Source of the DNA: Microcystis wesenbergii FACHB-1317
GTDB taxonomy: Bacteria > Cyanobacteriota > Cyanobacteriia > Cyanobacteriales > Microcystaceae
Assembly: GCF_014696875.1 (NCBI RefSeq)
Contig: NZ_JACJQV010000050.1
Coordinates: 1-64,000 of the forward strand
Length of the DNA stretch: 64,000 nt
Direction of reading: 5' to 3'
The translations under genes and the position numbers were made by a program. Positions 37,403 to 46,441 of the stretch are shown one piece after another. Within the stretch, counting starts at the first letter, position 1; each line of letters begins with the position of its first letter. Below the pieces are notes generated by a model. The model made no database searches. It worked only from the letters and a program-made list of their open reading frames with translations, and was not told the origin of the DNA.

Positions 37403-37484
37403 AAAGGAGTTAATATGAGACAACCTCAAAACTTGCTAGAAAATTAATCAATCCAAAATCAAAAATCAAAAATCAAAAATCGAA

Positions 37485-37541
37485 ATGTCCTACCCTACGA
37501 AGTCAACGAACCCATCCTCAACTCACCCTTTGATGAACCCT
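37485..37541 (+). repeat. Partial duplicate of the res gene start
   Basis: ATGTCCTACC, then CTACGAAGTCAACGAACC and TTTGATGAACCC copy the first about 55 bases of res (38357 onward). A small insertion breaks the frame, which stops after 19 codons. It suggests that xisHI and the neighbouring DNA were inserted at, or duplicated with, the res 5' end. Confidence 0.8.
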
Positions 37542-37593
37542 TGATGAAGTTAAATCAGCCGTTTATCAAGCTTGCTTATACTTAGAAAATTCT

Positions 37594-38010
37594 ATGTCAG
37601 CCAAAGATATTTTTCATCAATCTGTGTGTATTGCCCTCGAAAAAGATGGCTGGAATATCACCCATGATCCCCTTTATCTTAAAGTCAATGACGTAGAATT
37701 TTACATCGATTTAGGCGCGGAAAGATTAATTGCCGCCGAAAAGGCAGGTCAAAAAATTGCCCTAGAGATTAAATCTTTTTTAGGCGCATCTGAAGTCACC
37801 GAATTTCATCTCGCATTAGGACAAATCCTCAATTATCGGTTAGCATTAAAACAGGAACAACCCGAAAGGATTCTTTATCTAGCCATTCCTCAAGATACCT
37901 ATGAGGACTTTTTCTCTCGTCAATTTATTCAAGACGCTGTAGCCGAATATAAAATTAAACTTTTAATCTTTAATTCTCTCAAACAAGAGGTGGTATTATG
38001 GAAAGAATAA
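37594..38010 (+). CDS. xisH: XisH family protein
   Basis: This 138-residue protein is of the XisH family, first named for control of fdxN-element excision in heterocyst-forming cyanobacteria, but widespread in species without that element. The core YIDLGAERLIAAEKAGQKIALEIKSFLG has the D...EXK spacing of a PD-(D/E)XK nuclease. The C-terminal part has LYLAIPQDTYEDFF. Its coding end overlaps xisI by 13 bases. Most likely it acts as a pair with XisI. In this host it may be a nuclease/partner module rather than an excision factor. Confidence 0.9.
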   Translation: MSAKDIFHQSVCIALEKDGWNITHDPLYLKVNDVEFYIDLGAERLIAAEKAGQKIALEIKSFLGASEVTEFHLALGQILNYRLALKQEQPERILYLAIPQDTYEDFFSRQFIQDAVAEYKIKLLIFNSLKQEVVLWKE

Positions 38011-38327
38011 AATACTCTCAACTGATTCAAGACATTCTCACCCAACATTCAGTTAATGACAGCAAAAATGACACAGAAAATCAACTTATTTTTGACACAA
38101 AACGCCATCATTACCAAGTCTTAAATATTGGGTGGAAAGAGCAAAAGCGAATCTATGGTGTGATTATTCATCTTGACATAAAAGATGACAAAATCTGGAT
38201 TCAAAGAGATGGAACAGAAATCGGCATTGCCAATCAATTAATCGCGGCTGGTGTTCCCAAACAAGATATAGTCTTAGGTTTTCAGGCTCCCTATAAACGC
38301 AGTTTAACCGAGTTTGCCTTGAGTTAA
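37998..38327 (+). CDS. xisI: XisI family protein
   Basis: This 109-residue partner of XisH has IKYSQLIQDILTQHS, then LIFDTKRHHYQVLNIGWKE, IIHLDIKDDKIWIQRDGTE and the end GVPKQDIVLGFQAPYKR. Length and motifs are normal for the family. It overlaps xisH and ends 29 bases before res. In the fdxN element XisI is needed with XisH and the XisF recombinase. Here a XisF-like but degenerate recombinase is present at 42177. Confidence 0.9.
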   Translation: MERIKYSQLIQDILTQHSVNDSKNDTENQLIFDTKRHHYQVLNIGWKEQKRIYGVIIHLDIKDDKIWIQRDGTEIGIANQLIAAGVPKQDIVLGFQAPYKRSLTEFALS

Positions 38328-38356
38328 TACATAAGAAAAAAACCCTAAATAACCCT

Positions 38357-41300
38357 ATGTCCTACGAAGTCAACGAACCTATCCTTAATTCCCCCTTTGA
38401 TGAACCCTCCCGTTATTGGTTCATCCGAGAAGGTTATGAACCAGAATTAAAAGAAGGGAGAAGACCGGCTATTGTCTATCCCCCCCGGGAAGGTGACAGC
38501 GAATGGGAATTAGGAAAAGTTCTCAAACTTTCACCCCCCGATGAATTTTTCCCTGGTTATGAAATGACCTTGGTTAACCACATCAGGAACAAAGTCAAAG
38601 AATGGAGAAACGAAAACTATCCCGGGGTCAGTCGTACTACCTTAGAACTATTGGACTATTGGAACCGAGAAGGAAGAGAACATCGCCTATTTTTTGCTCA
38701 AAAAGAAGCAGTAGAAACCATCATTTTCCTAATTGAATCTCGCACCGACTTTCGCCAAGGGATTCATATTCCCCAAGATACCCCCATTGATACCACCCTG
38801 AAAGCTTTCATCCGCTACGCCTGTAAGATGGCAACCGGAAGCGGCAAAACAACAGTGATGGGGATGTTAGCAGCATGGTCGATCCTCAACAAAGTAGCAG
38901 ATCGCAGTAACGCTAAATTCTCCGATATTGTCCTGATTATCTGTCCCAATATCACCATTAAAAGTAGATTGCAGGAACTCAACCCCGACAACGGCGAAGC
39001 TTCCTTATACCGTACCCGTGACCTCGTACCCTCTCACCTGATGGACAAACTGAGACAGGGTAAAGTCTTGGTGACAAATTGGCATATTTTTGAAAAGCGA
39101 GCGCCTGCCACTGCCGGTAATGACACTGCCAAAGTGGTGAAAGTGGGAGTCAAAACCACCGCCGCCGAAGTGATTAAGATTGCCGCTAAAAACGAAACTG
39201 CTAGGGGAACAAGATATCTAACCCAAGAAACTTTAGGACAGCAAATCGCATTAGGTCGGTTAAAAGTCGCTGAAGGAGGGGAGAAATATGATACACAGGG
39301 AAATCTTAAAGAAGTTAAGGTAGAAATTACCCGCTATTTAGAAAGTGATGCCGCTTGGATTAAACGAATCTTAACCCAAGAAGTGGGGAATAAAGGTAAC
39401 ATTTTAGTTTTTAATGATGAGGCGCATCATGCTTATCGGATATCTCGGATATCTCCAGATAAAAATGATGCTGGCGATGAGCAAGAATCGGAAAAATATC
39501 AAGAAAAAGAAGCCACGATTTGGCTGGAGGGTTTAGATAGAATTAACAAATATCGAGGCATTAATTTCTGTGTGGATCTATCCGCTACTCCCTATTACTT
39601 AAAATCTTCTAAACAGAATACTAATAAACCCTTTGAGTGGGTTGTCAGTGATTTTAGTTTAATGGATGCCATTGAAGCAGGTTTAGTTAAAATTCCTCAA
39701 TTACCCGTTAGAGATACCACCGGCGCAGCCGTTTCAGATTTAGCTTACTTTAATATCTGGGAATGGTTAATGAAGAAAATGACCCGATCTGAACGGGGTA
39801 AAGGAATAAATCCTACACCGGAAGCTATCCTCAAATATGTGCAACATCCCATCACCTTATTAGGGGGACAGTGGGAACAAATCAAACAAGAATGGGCAGC
39901 CTCCGATGATCCCAGACCGCCTGTATTTATTATTGTCTGTAAGAATACCAAGATTGCTAAATGTCTCTATGAATGGATAGCAGAAGATATCAAACCAGAT
40001 GATTTACCCTCCTCTAACCTGCGATCGCTTCGTAATAGCGAGGGAGAAACTAACACGATTAGAGTCGATTCTAAGGTAGTTGAAGAATTAGAATCGGGTG
40101 AAAGTAAATCCGATGAAAGTAAATGGATGCGCTTGACTTTAGACACCATTGGTAAGACTCAATGGACAAAAGATGATCAAGGACGCGATATTTATCCCGA
40201 AGGATTTGCTCAACTAGCTGAGAAATTAGCTAGACCGCTTCACCCCCCCGGTCGCGATATAAAATGTGTAATTTCTGTAGGAATGCTTACGGAGGGTTGG
40301 GATTGTTCCACCGTAAAACATATTATTGGGATTCGTCCCTTTCAATCCCAATTACTCTGTGAGCAGGTGGTAGGTAGGGGGTTAAGAAGGCGCAGTTATG
40401 ACCTCACCGAGGATAACAAATTTGCCGAAGAAACCTCAACAATTTTCGGAGTTCCCTTTGAAGTTGTTCCCTTTAAAGCTAATCCCCAAGGGGCAAAACC
40501 TCAGCCAGAAAAACGCTATCATGTTTACTCAGTGCCGCAAAAATCCCAATATCGCCTAGAATTTCCCAGAGTTAAAGGCTATACCCAAGCCGTACAAAAC
40601 CGAGTCACCGTTGATTGGACAGCCATCGCCGCTTTAGAAATCAACCCCTTTAAAATTGCCCCCGAAGTCCAAGTTAAAGCTACTCTGGCTAATAACCAAG
40701 GTCGTCATAGCCTATCTGGTCCGGGCAAACTAGAAAGCCTTGATCTCAACCCTTACCGTCAGGGAAAAAGATTACAAGAATTAGTCTTTGAATTAGCGGC
40801 CGATTTAACTCGCACTTACTGCCAAACCGAGCAATGTCAAGCACCCCCTCATGTCTTGTTTCCCCAATTAAGAAAAATATGCGATCGCTACCTAACTGAA
40901 AAGGTTAAAGTAGTAGAACCCGCTCACATTCTCGATCTGTTTCTTTCCCCCTATTACGGTTGGGTAATTGAAAAACTCTCGGAGTCCATTTGTCCCGATA
41001 CCGGCGCCGGAGAAGCCCCAGAAATCCCCAAATATGAGGCACATCTAGGCAACGGTTCAACCGATGATATTAACTTCTTCACCGGCAAACCAGTGAGAGA
41101 GGTGGTCAAGTCTCACCTTAACTGTGTGGTGGCTGATACTGAGCAATGGGAACAGGCAGCCGCCTATATTATTGACAATCATCCCGCCACTGCAGCCTTT
41201 GTTAAAAATGAACGCTTAGGGTTTACTATTCCCTATTTTTATAATGGGGAATACCACGATTATATCCCAGACTTTATTATCCGTCTGAAGACAGCTAAAT

Positions 41301-41485
41301 CTAACTATTTAATTTTAGAAACTAAAGGATGGGACGAACTGAGGGAAGTGAAGGAAGCAGCGGCTAAACGCTGGTGTAATGCCATTAATGCCGGTGGCAA
41401 ACACGGTCATTGGCAATACTTTTTGACTGGATTGAGCAAAGTTAAAGAAGGAATTGAGCAAGCAATGAGAGAAATCGAAGCATGA
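38357..41485 (+). CDS. res: Type III restriction enzyme Res subunit
   Basis: This 1042-residue Res subunit combines a superfamily 2 helicase motor and a nuclease. Walker A is KMATGSGKTTVMGM near residue 156. The DEAH box is VFNDEAHHAYR near residue 355. SATPYYLK is motif III, and motif VI resembles CEQVVGRGLRRRSY near residue 675. The C-terminal PD-(D/E)XK site is YIPDFIIRLK ... LILETKGWD near residue 985. The gene appears complete. With mod frameshifted, the locus may be restriction-inactive, because type III Res needs Mod for target recognition. Confidence 0.94.
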   Translation: MSYEVNEPILNSPFDEPSRYWFIREGYEPELKEGRRPAIVYPPREGDSEWELGKVLKLSPPDEFFPGYEMTLVNHIRNKVKEWRNENYPGVSRTTLELLDYWNREGREHRLFFAQKEAVETIIFLIESRTDFRQGIHIPQDTPIDTTLKAFIRYACKMATGSGKTTVMGMLAAWSILNKVADRSNAKFSDIVLIICPNITIKSRLQELNPDNGEASLYRTRDLVPSHLMDKLRQGKVLVTNWHIFEKRAPATAGNDTAKVVKVGVKTTAAEVIKIAAKNETARGTRYLTQETLGQQIALGRLKVAEGGEKYDTQGNLKEVKVEITRYLESDAAWIKRILTQEVGNKGNILVFNDEAHHAYRISRISPDKNDAGDEQESEKYQEKEATIWLEGLDRINKYRGINFCVDLSATPYYLKSSKQNTNKPFEWVVSDFSLMDAIEAGLVKIPQLPVRDTTGAAVSDLAYFNIWEWLMKKMTRSERGKGINPTPEAILKYVQHPITLLGGQWEQIKQEWAASDDPRPPVFIIVCKNTKIAKCLYEWIAEDIKPDDLPSSNLRSLRNSEGETNTIRVDSKVVEELESGESKSDESKWMRLTLDTIGKTQWTKDDQGRDIYPEGFAQLAEKLARPLHPPGRDIKCVISVGMLTEGWDCSTVKHIIGIRPFQSQLLCEQVVGRGLRRRSYDLTEDNKFAEETSTIFGVPFEVVPFKANPQGAKPQPEKRYHVYSVPQKSQYRLEFPRVKGYTQAVQNRVTVDWTAIAALEINPFKIAPEVQVKATLANNQGRHSLSGPGKLESLDLNPYRQGKRLQELVFELAADLTRTYCQTEQCQAPPHVLFPQLRKICDRYLTEKVKVVEPAHILDLFLSPYYGWVIEKLSESICPDTGAGEAPEIPKYEAHLGNGSTDDINFFTGKPVREVVKSHLNCVVADTEQWEQAAAYIIDNHPATAAFVKNERLGFTIPYFYNGEYHDYIPDFIIRLKTAKSNYLILETKGWDELREVKEAAAKRWCNAINAGGKHGHWQYFLTGLSKVKEGIEQAMREIEA

Positions 41486-41587
41486 TTCGGTTTCTCTCTC
41501 CATCGGTCTAACCCTGTATTAGACATCTCCAAAATTGAGGCTAGATTGAGGTTAATTGGTGAAGATGTCTGTTGTACGGTAAGAGAA

Positions 41588-41956
41588 TCAGGAGTCGCCT
41601 AATATCCATTGGGTCGCTACCTCTGTTTCCCCCCAAGGGAACTGCCGGACTTCAGCCGAGACAAAGTGGGAAGCCAGACTTTCGATCAGTTTAACCAAAG
41701 TCGAATCAGTCACTACGGCCACCTTACTGACGTACTTGTGATGGTCGCGTATCAGCCGGAAATGAGCGACCAAGGCGCCAAAACTTTCCCAACCAGTGAA
41801 CGTAGGGACTTCAATGATTACGCCAGCAAGGCCACCAGTGGCTTCAATGTGGGGGTCCACTGCCGCCGCAATTTTAACAAAATCTTCCTCCGCGAGCGCA
41901 GACTTAGGTTGCATATAGAGAATGCTATGCGCCGCATCTAAATTATAATCTATCAT
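41588..41956 (-). CDS. STAS/SpoIIAA-like protein
   Basis: This 122-residue protein has the SpoIIAA-like (STAS / SEC14-type) pattern: ILYMQPKSALAEEDFVKIAAAVDP, GGLAGVIIEVPTFTGW, and VAVVTDSTLVKLIESLASHF. Family members may bind small hydrophobic ligands, and the function is unknown. It is convergent with res, and the gap is about 100 bases. Confidence 0.85.
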   Translation of the reverse strand: MIDYNLDAAHSILYMQPKSALAEEDFVKIAAAVDPHIEATGGLAGVIIEVPTFTGWESFGALVAHFRLIRDHHKYVSKVAVVTDSTLVKLIESLASHFVSAEVRQFPWGETEVATQWILGDS

Positions 41957-42176
41957 AGTTTGCCTCTCCCAAATGGTCGAAGTCTAACTACATACTATCA
42001 CGAATAGACGCTTTTACTCACATCTCTAGACGAGTTATAATCGCGACACCGTAAGTTATCGTAACACCAAACAGGTATCTACAACCAACTTCCCAAAACG
42101 AAAAATTCCTATCTCACCATTAAGATAACTGTTATCGATGCTTAACAGCTTATCTAGACAAGAATTTGGGAAAAGC

Positions 42177-43454
42177 ATGAAAATTATCGCCTACACCTAT
42201 ACTAACCCCCTGCTCGATAGTTCCCCGGATAACTCGATTTGGGCCTATTCTCCCGAACAAGTGTATCAGGATTTTGGCGATCGCTCACAACGGCAGCAAC
42301 TGCTCCGCGATTGTCAAGGTACTCCCCCCCGACTGCTGATCCTGCGTCGCATAGCAGAATTGGGAGACAATGGCACGGAAGTTAGCAAAATTTTACAATC
42401 CTTAGAAGCCCTCGACATAGATATAATTGCCCTAGAAGACCCAGATTATAAGCTGAATTTTGCCAAGATTCTGCAAGAAATATCAAAAAACGAACTAAGT
42501 AATCGTTTAAAAGCAGGTCACGCTCACAATCGTCTGCAAGCTTTGCCTCCCCCCGGAAAAGCACCCTACGGTTATCGTCGTGGCAAGGAGCGTTATATAC
42601 TCGATCGCAGTACCGCACCAGTAGTCAAAGACTTTTTTGATCGCTTTTTGATTTCCGCTTCCCTGGGTTCCACGGTGCGCTATCTAGAAAAACGCTACGG
42701 CAAAAAGATATCGGTAGCTACTGCCCATAAATGGCTAACTAATCCCGTTTATCGCGGCGATTTGTGCTATCTCGGTCAAGATATTATCCCCGATACCCAC
42801 ACCCCGATTATCTCCCGGGAAGAAGCAGCCCAGATTGATCGCATCCTGAGAAATAATCGCAAATTACCCCCCCGCAGTGCCAGCGCACCGCGCTCCTTAG
42901 CGGGTTTAGTCGTCTGTAGTCAATGTCAATCGGGGATGACGATTACCAAAGTGACAGCGCGAGGAAAAGGCACAGAATACCTCTATTTGCGACCTTTGCA
43001 ATGTCCCCGGACAAAAAAATGTTCGGCGATCGCTTATGAAAAAATTCTCAATAGCACAATCGAGCGCATTTGTCAAGACCTACCAGCGACGATCGCTCAG
43101 ATATCTTTACCGGATTTAGAGGCGATCAAACGGGGAATGAGCGAGGAAATAGGGCAAAAAAACGATATTTTGTCGCAATTGCCCTCCCTAGAAGCGGCGG
43201 GAATTTTAGATCAAGAAACGGCTAATCTCAGGTCCTATAAACTGAAAAACGAGATCGCACAGATACAAGGACGTTTAGACCAATTACCCCCCGATAACCT
43301 GACTATTATCGCTCGTGCCGTTGCTTTTCCGCAATTTTGGCGAGATTTATCGGAAATCGAGCGCCGTTTTTATTTTCGCGAGTTTATCCGTCGCATCGAA
43401 ATCGAGAGGGAAACGGCTAATAATTGGCATTTACGTTTAATATTCGTTTTTTAA
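42177..43454 (+). CDS. Large serine recombinase homologue with apparently lost catalytic residues
   Basis: From ATG 42177 (preceded by GGGAAA) the protein has 425 residues. The N-terminal resolvase-like domain reads IIAYTYTNPLLDS where YXRXS with the catalytic Ser is expected, and LILRRIAELGD where LDRLSR is expected. By eye the Ser becomes Asn, the Asp becomes Arg and the second Arg becomes Glu. The recombinase domain (PPPGKAPYGYRRG, KWLTNPVYRGDLCY), the zinc ribbon (CSQCQSG, CPRTKKC) and a coiled coil remain. It resembles XisF in size and layout. It probably binds DNA without cutting. An upstream ATG at 42138 is less likely. Confidence 0.75.
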   Translation: MKIIAYTYTNPLLDSSPDNSIWAYSPEQVYQDFGDRSQRQQLLRDCQGTPPRLLILRRIAELGDNGTEVSKILQSLEALDIDIIALEDPDYKLNFAKILQEISKNELSNRLKAGHAHNRLQALPPPGKAPYGYRRGKERYILDRSTAPVVKDFFDRFLISASLGSTVRYLEKRYGKKISVATAHKWLTNPVYRGDLCYLGQDIIPDTHTPIISREEAAQIDRILRNNRKLPPRSASAPRSLAGLVVCSQCQSGMTITKVTARGKGTEYLYLRPLQCPRTKKCSAIAYEKILNSTIERICQDLPATIAQISLPDLEAIKRGMSEEIGQKNDILSQLPSLEAAGILDQETANLRSYKLKNEIAQIQGRLDQLPPDNLTIIARAVAFPQFWRDLSEIERRFYFREFIRRIEIERETANNWHLRLIFVF

Positions 43455-43545
43455 CAATCTTGGCTAATCTTAAAGTTAGCTAAAAATTGCGGCATTTTTG
43501 AGCGATCAATGTTAATAAAAAGGTCAACAGCGATCGATCTCAACC

Positions 43546-44706
43546 ATGAGCAATAACAAAAGATTAATCAGGTATAAAAAAGGGCGAAAATCCTCCCAGA
43601 CAAAACCCCACCTTTACGATTATCACTATAACCAACCCGGGACGATGCCAGGGTTAATCACCATCGATGAAAATGCCGTTGCTACGGAGATATTTTTAAT
43701 TAATTATAACCCCCAACAAGCCACTATAGTTAATAATCTCTTACCTCAAGACTGTCTTAAATATTTATCCAATGATTCCATCTCTTGGATTGATATCGTC
43801 GGTTTGGGTAATGAAGATAAACTGCAAGAGTTGGGGGAAATTTTTCATTTACACCCCTTAACCCTTGAGGATATAGTCAGTATTCCCCAAAGACCAAAAG
43901 TAGAAGAATGCGAGAATTATATTTTAATTATAGTGCCAATGGCCATCCTAATCGATCCTCATGGTTTTTTGCTAGAACAAATCAGTTTAATAGTCGGTAA
44001 GAATTATGTTTTAACCGTGCAGGAAGAAGGACAATACGATTCTTTAGGGGGAGTTAGGGAGAGAATCCGTTTAAATAAAGGTTCCATCCGGCAGCAAAAA
44101 TCGGGTTATTTAGCCTACGCAATTTGGGATGCCATTATTGACGGTTATTTTCCTGTTTTAGAGTCCTACGGAGAAAGAATCGAGGAGTTAGAAAACGAAA
44201 TTTTAGCTAGTCCCACGGAACAGACTTTATCAAAAATTTACCAAATACGTCAGGAATTACTCTCCCTGCGACGGGCAATTTGGCCGCAAAGAGACACCCT
44301 CAATACCCTTTTACGCGATGAGTATATTGTCATCGATACAACGATTAAACCCTATCTACGGGACTGTTATGACCATGTGGTACAAATCCTCGATGTTATC
44401 GAAAATTACCGAGAATTTGCCAATGGTTTAATGGATTTTTACCTGTCTTCCGTGAGTAATAAAATGAACGAGATTATGAAAACTTTAACGGTAATCTCGA
44501 CGATTTTTATCCCTCTCACCTTCATTGTCGGTATTTATGGCATGAACTTTGATACTGATAAATCTCCCTATAATATGCCTGAATTAGAATGGTATTGGGG
44601 CTATGGGTTCGTCTGGGGGTTGATGCTAACCGTTGCTTTCAGTTTAATCATTTTCTTTTGGCGACGCGGCTGGTTTAAGAACCTATCGACAGGGAAGAAA
44701 AGATAA
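43546..44706 (+). CDS. corA: Magnesium/cobalt transporter CorA
   Basis: This 386-residue CorA-type Mg2+ channel has a large cytoplasmic N-domain (residues 1-310) with the long stalk helix ESYGERIEELENEILAS. Two C-terminal membrane helices follow. The selectivity motif GIYGMNF follows the first helix (TVISTIFIPLTFIV). The periplasmic loop is followed by YWGYGFVWGLML and a basic tail. Length is normal for cyanobacterial CorA. It is monocistronic by spacing. Confidence 0.95.
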   Translation: MSNNKRLIRYKKGRKSSQTKPHLYDYHYNQPGTMPGLITIDENAVATEIFLINYNPQQATIVNNLLPQDCLKYLSNDSISWIDIVGLGNEDKLQELGEIFHLHPLTLEDIVSIPQRPKVEECENYILIIVPMAILIDPHGFLLEQISLIVGKNYVLTVQEEGQYDSLGGVRERIRLNKGSIRQQKSGYLAYAIWDAIIDGYFPVLESYGERIEELENEILASPTEQTLSKIYQIRQELLSLRRAIWPQRDTLNTLLRDEYIVIDTTIKPYLRDCYDHVVQILDVIENYREFANGLMDFYLSSVSNKMNEIMKTLTVISTIFIPLTFIVGIYGMNFDTDKSPYNMPELEWYWGYGFVWGLMLTVAFSLIIFFWRRGWFKNLSTGKKR

Positions 44707-44765
44707 ACTGTTAAGCAGATTAGGCGGACCGGATTACCTGACCGGCATCTAGCAAGAGAAAATGG

Positions 44766-44948
44766 CTATTGCAGAGAAATCAATAATTTAGTGTCGGCGG
44801 TATTTTTTAACACTTTCAGTTGATGGCTTCTAATTTTGTCCAACCAACTATAGTGCTGGTTGCGACATTGATAGACGATATCGATGTCACCAATCTCTGA
44901 CTTAACCTGAGCCAAGTAGTTTTCTAGTTCGCTAATTTTCATAACCAA
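44766..44948 (-). CDS. Small conserved hypothetical protein
   Basis: This is a 60-residue protein (MKISELENYLAQVKSEIGDI from the second Met, then VYQCRNQHYSWLDKIRSHQL). It is soluble and probably helical. The regular coding pattern suggests a real gene but I do not recognise a family. It lies downstream of the ABC permease on the same strand after about 135 bases. Confidence 0.5.
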   Translation of the reverse strand: MVMKISELENYLAQVKSEIGDIDIVYQCRNQHYSWLDKIRSHQLKVLKNTADTKLLISLQ

Positions 44949-45083
44949 TCTCGCTTGCGCTGAAGGACATCAACCCTAAACCAAGAATTGTCCCTAAAGG
45001 ATAGGGGTGACTACAGTTATTATTATAGGCCGATCATAATTCTTAAAAAAGTTCTGATCTAACAAAGTTAGCTAATGTCAGGG

Positions 45084-45908
45084 TTAGATGATATCGGCGA
45101 AGTTTTTTTCTAGTCGTCGAAAATACCAAATACCACTGACCAGCAAGAGAACGACTAGGGCTAAGGATAACAGGAATCCGGGCCAATAGATGCCGGCATC
45201 ACCTCCGATAATCGCCCAACGAAAACCATCAATGACTCCCACCATGGGATTGAGAGAGTACAACCAACGCCATTTTTCTGGAACTATATTACTACTAAAT
45301 CCTACGGGAGAAATATATAGCCCAAACTGAATGATAAAGGGAACGATATAACGAAAATCGCGAAATTGAACATTTAATGCTGATAACCATAAACCCCCAC
45401 CCATAGAGGTGGCAAAAGCCATGAGAATGAATAAAGGTAGGGTTAAAATGCGCCAACTAGGTAAAAAATTATACCAAGCCATTAACCCTAACAGAATCAT
45501 TCCTGAAAGCAGAAAATCAACGAAACTGACAATAACGGCACTGGTGGGAACAATTAACCGGGGAAAATATACCTTAGAAATTAGATTAGCATTATCAATT
45601 AAACTATTACTAGCTTCAGCAAGAGAACTGGCGAAAAATTGCCAGGGTAAGACCGCCGCAAAGACCAAAATTGGATAGGGAGCAGCGCCATCACTAGGCA
45701 AACGGGCTAATTTACCGAAGACAAAAGTAAAGACTAACATGGTCAAAAATGGCCGCAGTAATGCCCAAGCAATGCCGATAAAAGTTTGCTTATAACGAAC
45801 TAAAATATCGCGCCAAGCCAGGAAATAAAATAATTCTCGGTATTGCCATAAATCCCGCCAATATTGTCTTTCACTTCGCCCAGCTTCAATAATTAATTCT
45901 TTTTTCAT
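45084..45908 (-). CDS. ABC-2 type permease, polysaccharide/lipid export (Wzm/TagG-like)
   Basis: This 274-residue membrane subunit has LFYFLAWRDILVRYKQTFIG and AWALLRPFLTMLVFTFVFGKLA near the N-terminus, the signature region of O-antigen or teichoic-acid exporters. Five to six helices follow, with SLNPMVGVIDGFRWAI. The ATPase partner (Wzt-like) is not in the window. It is coupled to the upstream TPR gene by a TAATG overlap and so forms a unit with it and possibly with the 46442-46954 membrane protein gene. A role in export of surface glycans is inferred. Confidence 0.88.
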   Translation of the reverse strand: MKKELIIEAGRSERQYWRDLWQYRELFYFLAWRDILVRYKQTFIGIAWALLRPFLTMLVFTFVFGKLARLPSDGAAPYPILVFAAVLPWQFFASSLAEASNSLIDNANLISKVYFPRLIVPTSAVIVSFVDFLLSGMILLGLMAWYNFLPSWRILTLPLFILMAFATSMGGGLWLSALNVQFRDFRYIVPFIIQFGLYISPVGFSSNIVPEKWRWLYSLNPMVGVIDGFRWAIIGGDAGIYWPGFLLSLALVVLLLVSGIWYFRRLEKNFADII

Positions 45909-46417
45909 TACTTTTTAGGTTCTGGGGGTTGCTGTTTGGAAGCCTCCGCAATCGCTTGATTTAAACGAGTTAATTCTTCCTTAAACTTCGGTTCTTGGGG
46001 ATAGGTTTTGACTAACTTTTCTAGGATACTTTTGGCTCCAGAAACGTCTTGAGTTTGTAATCTTGTTCCATAAAGAACTAGCATAACTTCCAGATTATCG
46101 GGATATTTTTGATATAACTTTTCTAAAGGTTCTCTGGCTCCGATAAAATCTTTTAACTGTAAGCGAGCTTGGGCCAGTCCTTGCAAAGCAGTGGGGTTAT
46201 CTGGTTCGCGTTCGAGAATTTTCTCATAACCTTTGACCATTTCTTCTAATTTTTCGGGAGGAATAGTTGCCTCTTGCCCAGGTTGATTGCCTTGGGGGGA
46301 ATTAGAATTATTATTTTTTAATAAACCTAAAGTTGGCACCACCATTAAAGCCAGAAATACTAAACCAGAGGAAACAATTAAGACTCGTTTGAGCGTATCG
46401 TTATTTTTTTTGGGCAT
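45908..46417 (-). CDS. Membrane-anchored TPR protein
   Basis: This 169-residue protein has one N-terminal membrane segment (RVLIVSSGLVFLALMVVPTLG), a Ser/Asn/Gln linker, and about three tetratricopeptide repeats (YEKILEREPDNPTALQGLAQARLQ and related). It probably acts as a protein-interaction module at the membrane. Its last base is shared with the start of the ABC permease, and the preceding membrane protein gene ends 24 bases upstream. Confidence 0.82.
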   Translation of the reverse strand: MPKKNNDTLKRVLIVSSGLVFLALMVVPTLGLLKNNNSNSPQGNQPGQEATIPPEKLEEMVKGYEKILEREPDNPTALQGLAQARLQLKDFIGAREPLEKLYQKYPDNLEVMLVLYGTRLQTQDVSGAKSILEKLVKTYPQEPKFKEELTRLNQAIAEASKQQPPEPKK

Positions 46418-46441
46418 ACTTTTTAAAGATTAGAGATAAGA

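Noticed and set aside
37594..43454. An fdxN-type excisable element (xisH, xisI and recombinase)
   Set aside because: No nif or fdxN genes and no pair of direct recombination sites were found, and the recombinase lacks catalytic residues.
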